A program made the translations under genes and the position numbers. 64,000 nt of DNA. Origin: Halochromatium sp. (GTDB lineage: Bacteria > Pseudomonadota > Gammaproteobacteria > Chromatiales > Chromatiaceae). The notes beneath the pieces were generated by a model. The model was not told the DNA's origin. It saw only the letters and a program-made list of their open reading frames with translations, and did no database searches. Where the stretch lies: contig POWB01000007.1 of the NCBI GenBank assembly GCA_010912705.1, positions 32,548 to 96,547 on the forward strand, in the 5' to 3' direction. Positions 1 through 9,720 of the stretch are shown here, in pieces (position 1 is the stretch's first letter; each line of letters opens with the position of its first letter).

Positions 1-150
1 GCCGGTGAGGATGCGGATGTAATGCTTGCGCATCTTGCCGGAGATATGCGCGGTGACCGTATGACCGTTCTCGAGCTCAACTCGAAATACGGTATTTGGC
101 AGGGTCTCGGTGACCACGCCTTCCATCTGGATTACGTCTTCTTTTGCCAT
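1..150 (-). CDS. infA: Translation initiation factor IF-1 (partial, 3' end outside window)
   Basis: The first 50 codons of IF-1 are visible, beginning [20 protein letters not shown], with the typical OB-fold strand [19 protein letters not shown] at the cut edge. The whole protein is normally about 72 residues, so roughly 20 residues lie to the left of the window. IF-1 binds the A site of the 30S subunit and helps IF-2 and IF-3 during initiation. It is the last visible gene of the minus-strand series trxB ... aat, bpt, infA, a common gammaproteobacterial arrangement. Confidence 0.96.
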   Translation of the reverse strand, partial: MAKEDVIQMEGVVTETLPNTVFRVELENGHTVTAHISGKMRKHYIRILTG

Positions 151-285
151 GTATCTGAAATCTATGTCGTGATAGCGCCTGCGGACTGAAGATCAGCCAA
201 GGGCGACCTGCCCTCGCGAATCGCCGCCGTAAAACCGCGCGAGTATATCACAGGCCAGCCTGATCCTTGAGATCGGGAAATGTCC

Positions 286-1041
286 TCAAGCGGCGAAACG
301 GATCGGCTCACCGCGCTCGAAACGCTGCCACTGTTGTCCATCCCAGGCCTCGATGGGCCGAAAGCGATCCTTGTAGACCATCTTTGGGCTCTCTTCGATC
401 CAGTAGCCCAAATAGAGATAGCTCAGGCCCAGCCGCGCTGCCTCGCGCGCCTGCGTCAGCACCGCATAAGTGCCGGGTGCGCGGGCCGCCAGGTCAGGGT
501 CGAAGAAGGTGTAGAGTGCGGACAGGCCGTCAGGGAAGATATCAGTGACCGCCACCGACATCAACCGCTCGTCCAAGTAGGCCTCGATGAACCAGGTCTG
601 CCCACCCCAGGGGCTGAGCAGAAAGCGCATATAGGTCTCGACCGAGACCTCGTCAGCCATGTCGCCATCGCCATGTCGCGCCAGCACGTAGCGCTCATAG
701 AGTTGGTAATGCGCCGGCCTCAATTGTGCCGGCTTGAAGGCGATGCGCACATCGGCGTCGTTCAAGGCGGCATTGCGGCGCTGCGAGCGGTCCCACAGCA
801 GCTCAGCGGCCGGCACCCGCACCGGGATACAACGCTGACAGCCGCGACAGGCCGGCCGATAGAAGTGCATGCCGCTGCGCCGAAAGCCGATCTGTTGCAG
901 CCACTGCGCACGCTCCCGATCGATGCGTGCCATGGGGTCAACAAAGAGGGTTCGCGCGCGCAGGCCGTCGACGTAGGAGCAATCGTGCTCGCCGGTCAAA
1001 TAGAGCTGCAAATGGCCCGGAATGGTCCGATTCGCGGTCAT
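286..1041 (-). CDS. bpt: Aspartate/glutamate leucyltransferase (bacterial arginyl-tRNA--protein transferase family)
   Basis: The product transfers leucine from Leu-tRNA to N-terminal Asp or Glu, creating N-degrons for ClpAP/ClpS. Family hallmarks are the N-terminal HDCSYVDG segment, the Cys-rich FYRPACRGCQRCIPVR motif and the C-terminal YLGYWIEESPKMVYK and FRPIEAWDG blocks. The frame is open to 1143, but that would overlap aat by 68 bases. The ATG at 1041 gives 251 residues, the usual size, and begins MTANRTIPGHLQLYLTGEH, which matches where the family starts. It lies 34 bases downstream of aat, the functionally paired transferase, so co-transcription is likely. Confidence 0.93.
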   Translation of the reverse strand: MTANRTIPGHLQLYLTGEHDCSYVDGLRARTLFVDPMARIDRERAQWLQQIGFRRSGMHFYRPACRGCQRCIPVRVPAAELLWDRSQRRNAALNDADVRIAFKPAQLRPAHYQLYERYVLARHGDGDMADEVSVETYMRFLLSPWGGQTWFIEAYLDERLMSVAVTDIFPDGLSALYTFFDPDLAARAPGTYAVLTQAREAARLGLSYLYLGYWIEESPKMVYKDRFRPIEAWDGQQWQRFERGEPIRFAA

Positions 1042-1075
1042 CGCCAATACTTGCTCCCTGGAGCTTTCGCGGCTG

Positions 1076-1831
1076 TCAGTCTGAACGAATGAGCGCGTCT
1101 GAGCAACGTTCGGGGCAACCCGGATAATGGTAGCGACCATCATCCCAGGTACCGACCGACGACGGCCGATCGCGAAGCGCCTGCAGCCGGGCTAGGAACT
1201 GCGCTCGTGGCACCAGCTCTGCCCCCATGCGTTGAAGATGCCCGGTCAGAACCTGACAATCGACCAGCTCAACGCCGCGACCAATCAAGTGCTCACACAG
1301 ATGCACTAGGGCCACCTTTGAAGCATTGTCGACCCGACTGAACATCGACTCACCAAAGAAGGCGCCACCGATGGCCACCCCATAGAGCCCGCCGACCAGC
1401 TGCTCCTCTTGCCAGACCTCGATGGAATGGGCGATGCCATGCACATGCAGCCCGCAGTAGGCGCTGATCATCTCCGGCAAGAGCCAAGTCCCCTGACTGC
1501 CAGTGCGCGGGCCAGCGCAGGCCCGAATGACCGCCAGAAAGTCACGATCCATGGTCACCGCGAACGCACGCCGGCGTAGCAGCTTGCGCAAGCTGCGCGA
1601 GCAATGCAGTTGGCTCGGGATCAGCACCGTCCGCGGGTCGGGCGACCACCAGAGGATCGGGTCGCCTTCGCTGTACCAGGGGAAGATCCCATGCCGATAG
1701 GCATTGATCAGACGCCCACTGCTGAGATCACCGCCCACCGCCAGCAGACCATCTGGATCACGCATGGCCTCAGCGGGATCGGGGAAGGACCCGCTCGGAT
1801 CATTCGGTGCTAGGAGATAGGGCATCAACAT
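1076..1831 (-). CDS. aat: Leucyl/phenylalanyl-tRNA--protein transferase
   Basis: Aat adds Leu or Phe from aminoacyl-tRNA to N-terminal Arg or Lys, marking proteins for ClpS/ClpAP degradation. Family signatures include GLLAVGGDLSSGRLINAYR, GIFPWYSEGDPILWWSPDPR, the GGLYGVAIGGAFFGESMFSR block and the DCQVLTGHLQRMGAE helix. The frame is open to a TTG at 1873, but that start lies inside a 17-bp tandem duplication and the extra residues are not family-like. ATG codons at 1831 and 1825 both fit, and neither has a strong ribosome binding site. It sits between the GNAT gene and bpt, so both N-end-rule transferases are adjacent. Confidence 0.92.
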   Translation of the reverse strand: MLMPYLLAPNDPSGSFPDPAEAMRDPDGLLAVGGDLSSGRLINAYRHGIFPWYSEGDPILWWSPDPRTVLIPSQLHCSRSLRKLLRRRAFAVTMDRDFLAVIRACAGPRTGSQGTWLLPEMISAYCGLHVHGIAHSIEVWQEEQLVGGLYGVAIGGAFFGESMFSRVDNASKVALVHLCEHLIGRGVELVDCQVLTGHLQRMGAELVPRAQFLARLQALRDRPSSVGTWDDGRYHYPGCPERCSDALIRSD

Positions 1832-1859
1832 GGCTGACCCGAGCCGTGATTGCTCACTC

Positions 1860-1893
1860 AGCTCTTTAATCAATCCAGCTCTTTAATCAATCC
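1860..1893. repeat. 17-bp tandem duplication at the junction of the GNAT gene and aat
   Basis: A unit of agctctttaatcaatcc occurs twice head to tail. It overlaps the stop codon of the GNAT gene (1887-1889) and the 5' edge of the aat frame. The duplication lengthens the spacer and supplies the TTG codon that opens the longest aat frame. Each unit is AT-rich compared with its surroundings. Confidence 0.9.
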
Positions 1894-3032
1894 AGATCGC
1901 GCCGGTACGGGCTGCGCTCGCTCATCTCAGCGATATAGTCCTCAACCGCTTCGACCTCCTGTTCGAGAAAGGCGCCGATCGGTTTGCGGAATCCGGGCTC
2001 GGCGATCCAATGCGCAGACCAGGTGCGGGTGGGCAAGAAGCCGCGTGCAACCTTATGCTCACCCTGGGCGCCAGGCTCAAACGCACTCAGCCCCAAGGCA
2101 ATACAGTGTTCGAGGCCCTGATAGTAGCAAGCCTCGAAGTGGAGGCTATGGAACGCTTTGGAACAGCCCCAATGACGCCCATACAGGGTGCGCGCGCCAA
2201 CCAAGCAGAAGGCGGCAGCGACGATCTCGCCGGCATGCTCGGCCAGCACCAGCAGTGTGTTATCCCCCATGCGCTCACCCAGCTCGCGAAAGAAGGGTAA
2301 CGATAGGGTCGGAATGCCGCCGCGTTTATCGAAGGTATCCTCATAGAGTTGATGAAAGATTGCCCACTCCTCGGCGCTCGCCTCGCTGCCTGACAGACGA
2401 CGGATGTTGACCCCGGCCTCTGCTACCCGACGTCGCTCGCGCTTGATCTTCTTGCGCTTCTCGGCGCTGAAGCTCGCCAGCAAGGCATCGAAATCCGCAT
2501 AGCCAGGATTCTGCCAGTGGAACTGGCAGCCGAGCCGCGGCATCAGCCCCTCGGCGCGCATCCAGTCGGTCTCTTCGTCACTGCTGAAAAGCCAGTGGAT
2601 TCCGGAAACGCCGGTCTGCTTGGCGACCTCGATCGAGCCCCTGACCAGGGCCGCGGCCAGCTCGGCCCGATTCGGTGCATCCCCGGTCAGCACCCGCTGC
2701 CCGGTGGCAGGGGTATAGGGGGAGGCAATCACCAGCTTGGGATAGTACTCGAGTCCCGCGCGCCGATAGGCATCGGCCCAGGCCCAGTCGAAGACGAACT
2801 CGCCGTAGGAATTGAACTTCAGGTAGCAGGGCGCGGCCGCAACCAGCTGATCGGCCTGATCGTAGAGGCCTAGGTGGCGAGGCAGCCAGCCAAAGCGCTC
2901 GCCAACACAGCCGTGGCGTTCCATCGCCGCCAAGAACTCAAAACGCAGATGTGGCAGGTCGTCACCAGCGAGCCGATTCCAGTCGGCAGCAGTGAACTGA
3001 TCGATCGCTGAGTGAACGCGGAGCTGATACAT
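1887..3032 (-). CDS. GNAT-fold N-acyltransferase family protein (COG3146/DUF482 type)
   Basis: This 381-residue protein resembles the conserved COG3146 group, related to the FemAB/GNAT peptidoglycan-type acyltransferases. Typical features are the start with VHSAIDQFTAADWNRLAG, the SPYTPATGQRVL segment, LHFEACYYQGLEHCI, and the C-terminal FEPGAQGEHKVARGF and ARGFLPTRTWSAHWI blocks, which members of the family keep. The ATG at 3032 is preceded by an AAGGGG ribosome binding site. It is cytoplasmic, with no signal peptide seen. The acyl substrate is not known. Its place between trxB and aat suggests only that it is co-transcribed with them. Confidence 0.8.
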   Translation of the reverse strand: MYQLRVHSAIDQFTAADWNRLAGDDLPHLRFEFLAAMERHGCVGERFGWLPRHLGLYDQADQLVAAAPCYLKFNSYGEFVFDWAWADAYRRAGLEYYPKLVIASPYTPATGQRVLTGDAPNRAELAAALVRGSIEVAKQTGVSGIHWLFSSDEETDWMRAEGLMPRLGCQFHWQNPGYADFDALLASFSAEKRKKIKRERRRVAEAGVNIRRLSGSEASAEEWAIFHQLYEDTFDKRGGIPTLSLPFFRELGERMGDNTLLVLAEHAGEIVAAAFCLVGARTLYGRHWGCSKAFHSLHFEACYYQGLEHCIALGLSAFEPGAQGEHKVARGFLPTRTWSAHWIAEPGFRKPIGAFLEQEVEAVEDYIAEMSERSPYRRDLD

Positions 3033-3038
3033 CGCCCC

Positions 3039-3365
3039 TTAGAGTGGCCACCATCGGATCAGTTGCAAGAGGAAGGCCAGCGCAGCCAGTGCACAACCGA
3101 CCGTCATCAGCAGATGACGGCCAGTCCAGCCTTGGTGCCGGCCATGTTGAAACCCAAGCACAACAGCGACCAGACAGAGGATCAAGCCGAACTCGCTGAT
3201 CATCAGCAGCGTCAGCAAGGGTAACAGCGGCCCCGACTCGGCCTCGCCTGCTGGGCTACTGCCCCCGATCCAGAGTGCCCCCAACAAGGGGACTGCCAGG
3301 GTCAGTGCAATGGCTGGGAACTGCTGCCGCTTCATCAGCCGCTTACCCCATGCTGTGAGCGACAT
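3039..3365 (-). CDS. Small three-helix inner-membrane protein of unknown function
   Basis: The 108-residue product starts MSLTAWGKRLMKRQQFPAIA. Three hydrophobic segments are visible, around residues 16-35, 49-73 and 85-103, with basic residues at the N-terminus. An upstream extension of the frame to 3410 would overlap trxB, so the ATG at 3365, ten bases after the trxB stop, is preferred. Only six bases separate its stop from the GNAT start, which argues for one transcript with trxB. I do not recognise a family. Confidence 0.7.
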   Translation of the reverse strand: MSLTAWGKRLMKRQQFPAIALTLAVPLLGALWIGGSSPAGEAESGPLLPLLTLLMISEFGLILCLVAVVLGFQHGRHQGWTGRHLLMTVGCALAALAFLLQLIRWWPL

Positions 3366-3375
3366 GAGCGCATGC

Positions 3376-4356
<981 letters not shown>

Positions 4357-4473
4357 TCAAACCGAGGATGGTACGCAGGCACCCGAGTCCGGTAAAGCAG
4401 CGCAACCTGATCAAACGACCGAGACCGGCCATCCTCATATAATAGAAACACGACGAAGTTCCCCATCTAAGGC

Positions 4474-4501
4474 TATAATCCGCCAAACGTTAGGAGGATC
4501 A
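4474..4501 (+). promoter_or_regulatory. Candidate promoter -10 element and strong ribosome binding site of ftsK
   Basis: A perfect TATAAT lies at 4474-4479 and an AGGAGG-type ribosome binding site at 4492-4497, just before the GTG of ftsK at 4503. A second TATAAT is at 4438-4443. No good -35 hexamer is seen at the right distance from either, so the start site is uncertain. The interval also has to serve trxB on the other strand. Confidence 0.45.
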
Positions 4502-4502
4502 C

Positions 4503-7439
4503 GTGGAACAAGCGACTCGACTCGGACACCCTCGTCTCGGTGACTATCTAGAGCGCGCCTGGCGCGAAGGTGCACTCTGGATCGTCGTCATCATCTCAGT
4601 CTATCTGGTGCTGGCACTCGCCACCTATTCACCAGACGACCCCGGCTGGTCCTTCGCCGGTGAGCCGACCTCCGTCACCAACGCGGGCGGCCGGTTTGGC
4701 GCCTGGTTTGCCGACCTGTCACTGTTCTTGTTTGGCGCCTTCGCCTACCTGATCCCGGTCGGGCTGGCCGCAAGCGCCTTCTTGATCTTTCGCGAGCGCG
4801 AGCCGGAGCCTGAGACCAAGCTCTACTGGCTGGCGTTACGCTGGAGCGGCCTGCTCGTCACGCTCTGCGCTGGCGCGGGACTCGCCAGCCTGCAGCTTGG
4901 TGGCCAGATCGGCGACCTCCCGAATGGGATCGGCGGCGGCCTCGGCCAGCTCGTCGCCGGCATCGCCAGCGGCACCTTTGGTCCTGGCGGCGGCTCACTG
5001 GCGCTGCTTGGACTGCTGCTGATGGGCCTCTCGCTGTTTACCGGACTCTCGCCGCTGCTCATCGTCGATGGCATCGGCGACCTGACCCTGATGATACTGC
5101 GGTTCCCCGCCAAGCTCTATCGCCTTGTGCATGCCGGCATTGCCGAGCGCCGGCAGTATCAGGATTGGGAGCCTGAGTGGGATGGCGATCTCGAACAAGA
5201 CGAGTTCGAGCAGGACGAGCTCGACGATGAGGCCGATGAGAATGCGCTGGACCTCGCGGCAGAAGCGACCGAGCAGCGACCTAGCAGCGCGAGCCGTTAC
5301 GACGAGGTCGGCCTTCCCGAGGCGACGAATCCCCGACAGACCACCAAGAATGCGATTCAGCATCTAGCAACAGGCGCGGGCCGCGAAACCCGATCGACCG
5401 TCGGATCAGCCACAGGAGCGACAATCGGCTCAACGCCAGGTCAGGCCATCGAGCCAACCCTCCAGATCAGGATCGGCGCTGGCTTTGATCCCGCGTCAAC
5501 GTTCGATCAAGCAGCGGCGAGCGCTCGAGCAAGCGGCCTCGCATCAGCCTCAGGTGCCGAGCGCGCATCCGAGCGCGCATCAACGAAGGGCGCCAATCTA
5601 AACGCCGCGTCGATCGCAGACACAGATGCTGACACCGCCGAACTGTCGCCGCCGCCGATGCACCATCAGGTGCCGGCGCCGGAGCCAGAGCTAGACATGG
5701 CGGGCGCGATGAGCCGATGGTCTACCGAGCCAGACCAACCGACCCCAGCCGGGGCCTCCAGCGCAACCCTGCCACCGAGCCGCCCGATCACGCCCGTGGC
5801 GCCACCACCCCCGATCGTCGAGCCGGCCTGGGCTGATGCAACGGCATCTGCTCAAGCCCCCACAGCGCAAGCTATGACAACGCAGCAGCCAGCGAGCGGA
5901 TCAACCAGGCCCCGCGGCGACTTCAGCCAACGCCCGCCGCTCGACCTCCTCGATCCACCCCGGCGCAGCGGCAATGCCGCCACGCCGGAGCAGATCGAGA
6001 CCATGTCGCACGAACTCGAGGCGCGATTGGCTGAGTTTGGCGTCGTCGCCGAGGTGGTCGAGGTGCATCCCGGCCCGGTCGTCGCCCTCTTCGAGCTTGA
6101 GCTCGCCCCAGGTGTCAAAGTCAGCAAGATCACCGGCCTGAGCAAGGACATCGCGCGCGCCCTGTCGAAGATTAGCGTGCGTGTGGTCGAGGTCATCCCC
6201 GGCAAGTCAGTGATCGGCATCGAGGTGCCAAACGATCAACGCGAGATGGTCACCCTGAGTGAGATCATCGGCTCGCGCGCCTATCACGAGGCCAAGTCGC
6301 CGCTGACCATCAGTATGGGCACCAATATCTCTGGCGAGCCAGTGGTCGCTGACTTAGGCCGGATGCCGCATGCGCTGATCGCCGGCACCACCGGCTCCGG
6401 TAAATCGGTTGCCATCAACGCCATGATCCTGAGCCTGGTCTACAAGGCCGGACCGGATGATGTGCGCCTGATCATGGTCGACCCGAAGATGCTCGAGCTC
6501 TCGGTCTACGAGGGCATTCCGCATCTGCTGACGCCGGTGGTCACCGACATGAAGGAGGCTGCCAACGCGCTGCGCTGGTGTGTCGGCGAGATGGAGCGCC
6601 GCTACAAGCTGATGGCCGCGCTTGGCGTGCGCAATATCGCCGGCTACAACCGCAAGGTGCTCGATGCCATCGCCGCCGGCGAGCCGATCTCGGACCCGAC
6701 CTATGCGCCGCTAGTCAACGCCGCCATCGCCCAGGGTTTCGAGCCGCCCGAGGTACCCACGCTCGAGAAACTGCCGAACATCGTCGTCATCATCGACGAG
6801 CTCGCCGACATGATGATGGTGGTCGGCAAGAAGGTCGAAGAGCTGATCGCCCGCTTGGCGCAGAAGGCCCGTGCCTCGGGCATCCATCTGCTACTGGCGA
6901 CCCAGCGCCCGTCGGTCGATGTGCTCACCGGCCTGATCAAGGCCAACATCCCGACCCGGATGGCGTTCAAGGTCTCGGCCCGCGTCGACTCGCGTACCGT
7001 GCTTGATCAGATGGGTGCTGAGCACCTGCTGGGCCATGGCGATATGCTCTATCTACCGCCCGGCGGTAGCATCTCGCAGCGCGTCCACGGCGCCTTTGTT
7101 GACGACCATGAGGTCCATAAGGTTGTCGACTTCCTCAAGCAACAGGGCAAGCCTGACTACATCGAGAATATCCTGCAGGAGCCGTCCGACCATCTACCCG
7201 GCATCGATCCGGAACCCAAAGGCGGTGGCGATGTCGAGGATCAAGACCCACTGTTCGACGAGGCGGTGCAGATCGTCGTCGAGAGTCGCCGCGCCTCGAT
7301 CTCCGGCGTGCAGCGGCGGCTGAAGATCGGCTACAACCGCGCCGCGCGTATGATCGAGGAGATGGAACGCATCGGCGTCGTCGGCCCCGCCGAGACCAAC
7401 GGTAACCGCGAAGTGCTCGCGCCCCCACCAGAAGATTGA
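4503..7439 (+). CDS. ftsK: DNA translocase FtsK
   Basis: FtsK is a septum-anchored, hexameric DNA pump that clears the terminus and triggers XerCD recombination at dif. The N-terminal part (about residues 25-190) holds four or so membrane helices. Residues about 230-480 form a Ser/Ala/Pro/Thr-rich linker. The motor has Walker A GTTGSGKS at 628-635 and Walker [10 protein letters not shown] near 760, with the RecA-like [17 protein letters not shown] block between. The C-terminal winged-helix gamma domain ([20 protein letters not shown] onward) would read KOPS sites. The total of 978 residues is in range for the family. Translation starts at GTG behind AGGAGG. lolA follows, as in many gammaproteobacteria. 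Confidence 0.97.
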   Translation: MEQATRLGHPRLGDYLERAWREGALWIVVIISVYLVLALATYSPDDPGWSFAGEPTSVTNAGGRFGAWFADLSLFLFGAFAYLIPVGLAASAFLIFREREPEPETKLYWLALRWSGLLVTLCAGAGLASLQLGGQIGDLPNGIGGGLGQLVAGIASGTFGPGGGSLALLGLLLMGLSLFTGLSPLLIVDGIGDLTLMILRFPAKLYRLVHAGIAERRQYQDWEPEWDGDLEQDEFEQDELDDEADENALDLAAEATEQRPSSASRYDEVGLPEATNPRQTTKNAIQHLATGAGRETRSTVGSATGATIGSTPGQAIEPTLQIRIGAGFDPASTFDQAAASARASGLASASGAERASERASTKGANLNAASIADTDADTAELSPPPMHHQVPAPEPELDMAGAMSRWSTEPDQPTPAGASSATLPPSRPITPVAPPPPIVEPAWADATASAQAPTAQAMTTQQPASGSTRPRGDFSQRPPLDLLDPPRRSGNAATPEQIETMSHELEARLAEFGVVAEVVEVHPGPVVALFELELAPGVKVSKITGLSKDIARALSKISVRVVEVIPGKSVIGIEVPNDQREMVTLSEIIGSRAYHEAKSPLTISMGTNISGEPVVADLGRMPHALIAGTTGSGKSVAINAMILSLVYKAGPDDVRLIMVDPKMLELSVYEGIPHLLTPVVTDMKEAANALRWCVGEMERRYKLMAALGVRNIAGYNRKVLDAIAAGEPISDPTYAPLVNAAIAQGFEPPEVPTLEKLPNIVVIIDELADMMMVVGKKVEELIARLAQKARASGIHLLLATQRPSVDVLTGLIKANIPTRMAFKVSARVDSRTVLDQMGAEHLLGHGDMLYLPPGGSISQRVHGAFVDDHEVHKVVDFLKQQGKPDYIENILQEPSDHLPGIDPEPKGGGDVEDQDPLFDEAVQIVVESRRASISGVQRRLKIGYNRAARMIEEMERIGVVGPAETNGNREVLAPPPED

Positions 7440-7621
7440 ATCGCGTGATCGCTAGCGATCGAATCGACCGCTCTAACCAGTCTTAAGGCTCCAACATGGC
7501 TCTCACAATCCTTCGTCAGCGGCCCCTCCTGCCCCAGCAGACGTCCCGCTGCGGTGCCAGTCCAGCCGCTCCCCGCTGCAGCAGGCACCAGCACAATGGC
7601 TATTCGCTAACGTCACCCTCG

Positions 7622-8284
7622 ATGCCAAATCGCCCTTTTCGGACATGCCGGGCTGTTGCAAGCGGTCTCGTTCTGATGCTCTTCACGCTCCTGCTGACCG
7701 CTCTCTGGACACCTGCAGCGCTAGCCGATGGCATCGATGAGCTAAAGTCTTATCTACGCGGACTGAATAGCTTGAGCGCCGACTTCCGCCAGATCACCAT
7801 CAGCGCCGATGGCGGCCAGATGATCGAATCAACCGGCACCTTCTACCTGCTGCGGCCAAACCGTTTTCGCTGGGATTACACGACCCCCAATGAGCAGGAG
7901 ATCGTCGCCGACGGCTCACGCATCTACGTCCACGACAAGGAGCTCGAGCAGGTCACCCACAGTAGCCAAAAGAAGATCCTCGACGGCACCCCGGCCCAGC
8001 TCTTAGCCAGTGAGCAACCGGTCGAGGACTACTTCCGGCTGAGCAACCTAGATGAAGGCGACGGCCGCACCTGGGTCGAGCTGATCCCAAAGACCGAAGA
8101 CACCGAGGTCGTTAAGCTGCGCATCGCCTTCAACAACGGGCAGCTTGACAACCTATTGATGGAAGACCGCTTCGGCCAGCTCACCCGTTTCATCTTCACC
8201 AACCTCAAGCGCAACCCACAGCTCGACTACGCCATGTTTCGCTTCGTGCAACCGGCGGGTAGTGATTTCTTGCAGGTGGACTGA
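7622..8284 (+). CDS. lolA: Outer-membrane lipoprotein carrier protein LolA
   Basis: LolA takes mature lipoproteins from the inner-membrane LolCDE complex across the periplasm to LolB. A signal peptide is visible after MPNRPFRTCRAVA, ending at AALA before DGIDELKSYL. The mature part has the LolA pattern LSADFRQITIS, GTFYLLRPNRFRWDY and a tail of FRFVQPAGSDFLQVD. The frame is open back to 7496, but the ATG at 7622 puts the signal peptide at the N-terminus. The 220-residue length is normal. It lies 180 bases after ftsK and ends 15 bases before the convergent pldA stop. Confidence 0.93.
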   Translation: MPNRPFRTCRAVASGLVLMLFTLLLTALWTPAALADGIDELKSYLRGLNSLSADFRQITISADGGQMIESTGTFYLLRPNRFRWDYTTPNEQEIVADGSRIYVHDKELEQVTHSSQKKILDGTPAQLLASEQPVEDYFRLSNLDEGDGRTWVELIPKTEDTEVVKLRIAFNNGQLDNLLMEDRFGQLTRFIFTNLKRNPQLDYAMFRFVQPAGSDFLQVD

Positions 8285-8299
8285 CAATTGACAATCCCC

Positions 8300-9424
8300 T
8301 TAACGATCAAGCACGTCATTCAGTGCAATCCCGATCGAGATCGTATTCTGCTTAAAGTTGTAATCGATCAGCGTATCGCCGTAGCCACTAAAGCCGACCA
8401 GATAGCCACGCAACGGCCCGATGAGCTTTGGTGTCATCCAACTCGCTCTAACCGCTCCCTTCGCTTCGGCCGGATTGCCCCGCGCCATCAGCGTGAAGCT
8501 GTGGCCGCGCCATTTGTAGACGGCCGTGATGTCGCCATAGCCATAGTAGTCGGTGATGTCAGGGTTATCCTTATCCGAGCTTGAATCATCGATCCTGATC
8601 CAAGGCCGGATCAGGAGCGCAAAGTTGTCTTTCTCGAGCCCGATCTCGGCCACCAGACGATCCCAGCTGCGCGAGATCGGATCGGATCGACCGTTGGATT
8701 CATGCGTATAGCCCAAGCTCAGCAGGCGCCAATCGAAGCCCCCGAAGGACCATTGCGGCTGCCAGGCCATTTTGAGTTCCGGCATGTAGTTGGTGTCGCG
8801 AAACGGGCTCGAGATATCGCCGTTGTAGACCTGCCAGAAGCTCTGCTGGGTATAGGCGAACCAGAATCCGAGGCGCCGATCATTGGTCGCCCAGACGCGG
8901 GTCTTGAAGCTGATCTGAAACGCGGCCTCAACCTTATCGAGATCGCCGTCGGCGGTATCAAAGGCGTTGAACAGCGGATCAAAAGGCTTGTCGTTGGTAC
9001 GGCTCTGATAGCGCACTGGATTGAGATAATTGGGATGGTAGAACTTGATCAGATAGCGATCGCTATCGGGCTCAAAGCTCCAGGCTCGATCGAGCATCGA
9101 TGCTGATGGCACGGATGCTGTCAATGCTGCCTCGCTGAAGTCCCCTTGTTTCGGTCCCGAGGTGGTCATCTGCATCGGCTTGCGAGCCGCTGTGTCAGCT
9201 TCAACAGGCTTCGCTGTCGCAAGCGGAGCGAGCGCCGGTGTACGGCCACTGATCTGGTCATAACAGGCCAGACGGCGTTGATCATCGCGAATCTCGGCAC
9301 AGGATTGCATTCCTGCCGCAGCATTGGCCAGGGCGGGTAACGCCACGCACGAGGTTGCGAGCAGCATTGCAAGCAGCATTGTAGGCAAACCACGCTGGCG
9401 CAACGGATTGATTGGTTGAAACAC
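8300..9424 (-). CDS. pldA: Outer-membrane phospholipase A (OMPLA)
   Basis: PldA is a 12-strand outer-membrane beta-barrel that hydrolyses phospholipids flipped into the outer leaflet, acting as a calcium-dependent dimer. The catalytic block reads GYTHESNGRSDPISRSWDR, so the His and Ser of the family HxSNG motif are present. The position matching Asn156 of the E. coli enzyme is Asp here. A GTG at 9424 is the likely start: AGGAGG stands nine bases upstream and a signal peptide (LLAMLLATSCVALPALANA) follows. The ATG at 9445 has no ribosome binding site. A Cys-containing leader, CAEIRDDQRRLACYDQI, resembles a short N-terminal domain seen in other envelope proteins. It converges with lolA. Confidence 0.92.
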   Translation of the reverse strand: MFQPINPLRQRGLPTMLLAMLLATSCVALPALANAAAGMQSCAEIRDDQRRLACYDQISGRTPALAPLATAKPVEADTAARKPMQMTTSGPKQGDFSEAALTASVPSASMLDRAWSFEPDSDRYLIKFYHPNYLNPVRYQSRTNDKPFDPLFNAFDTADGDLDKVEAAFQISFKTRVWATNDRRLGFWFAYTQQSFWQVYNGDISSPFRDTNYMPELKMAWQPQWSFGGFDWRLLSLGYTHESNGRSDPISRSWDRLVAEIGLEKDNFALLIRPWIRIDDSSSDKDNPDITDYYGYGDITAVYKWRGHSFTLMARGNPAEAKGAVRASWMTPKLIGPLRGYLVGFSGYGDTLIDYNFKQNTISIGIALNDVLDR

Positions 9425-9720
9425 GATTACTCGCCTCCTGCACATGAATGATGGGTCATCAATGAGACTCCTAGAGTCTCCGGAAATGCGATTTGGCCTT
9501 TTTATTCACAACACATGATCGCAGCCCAAGATTTCAGGCTGCGCTCGATGAGAAGCGAATTGGCGAATTGACAAATCGATCGTTTGCTGATTTCAGTGGT
9601 GCGACGATCAAAGACCGAAAGTGTAGCATCATCATCGGCAGCTCTCGGCGGCGAGAGCGCGACCTAGCCGTTGCTGCTGAGAACGAGATTCTGAAACCTC
9701 TTTTTCCACATCCAAGCCGA

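Noticed and set aside
280..1092. Long plus-strand open frame over bpt
   Set aside because: It is the antisense of a clearly recognised gene, and its sequence has no family features. GC-rich codon bias creates such frames.
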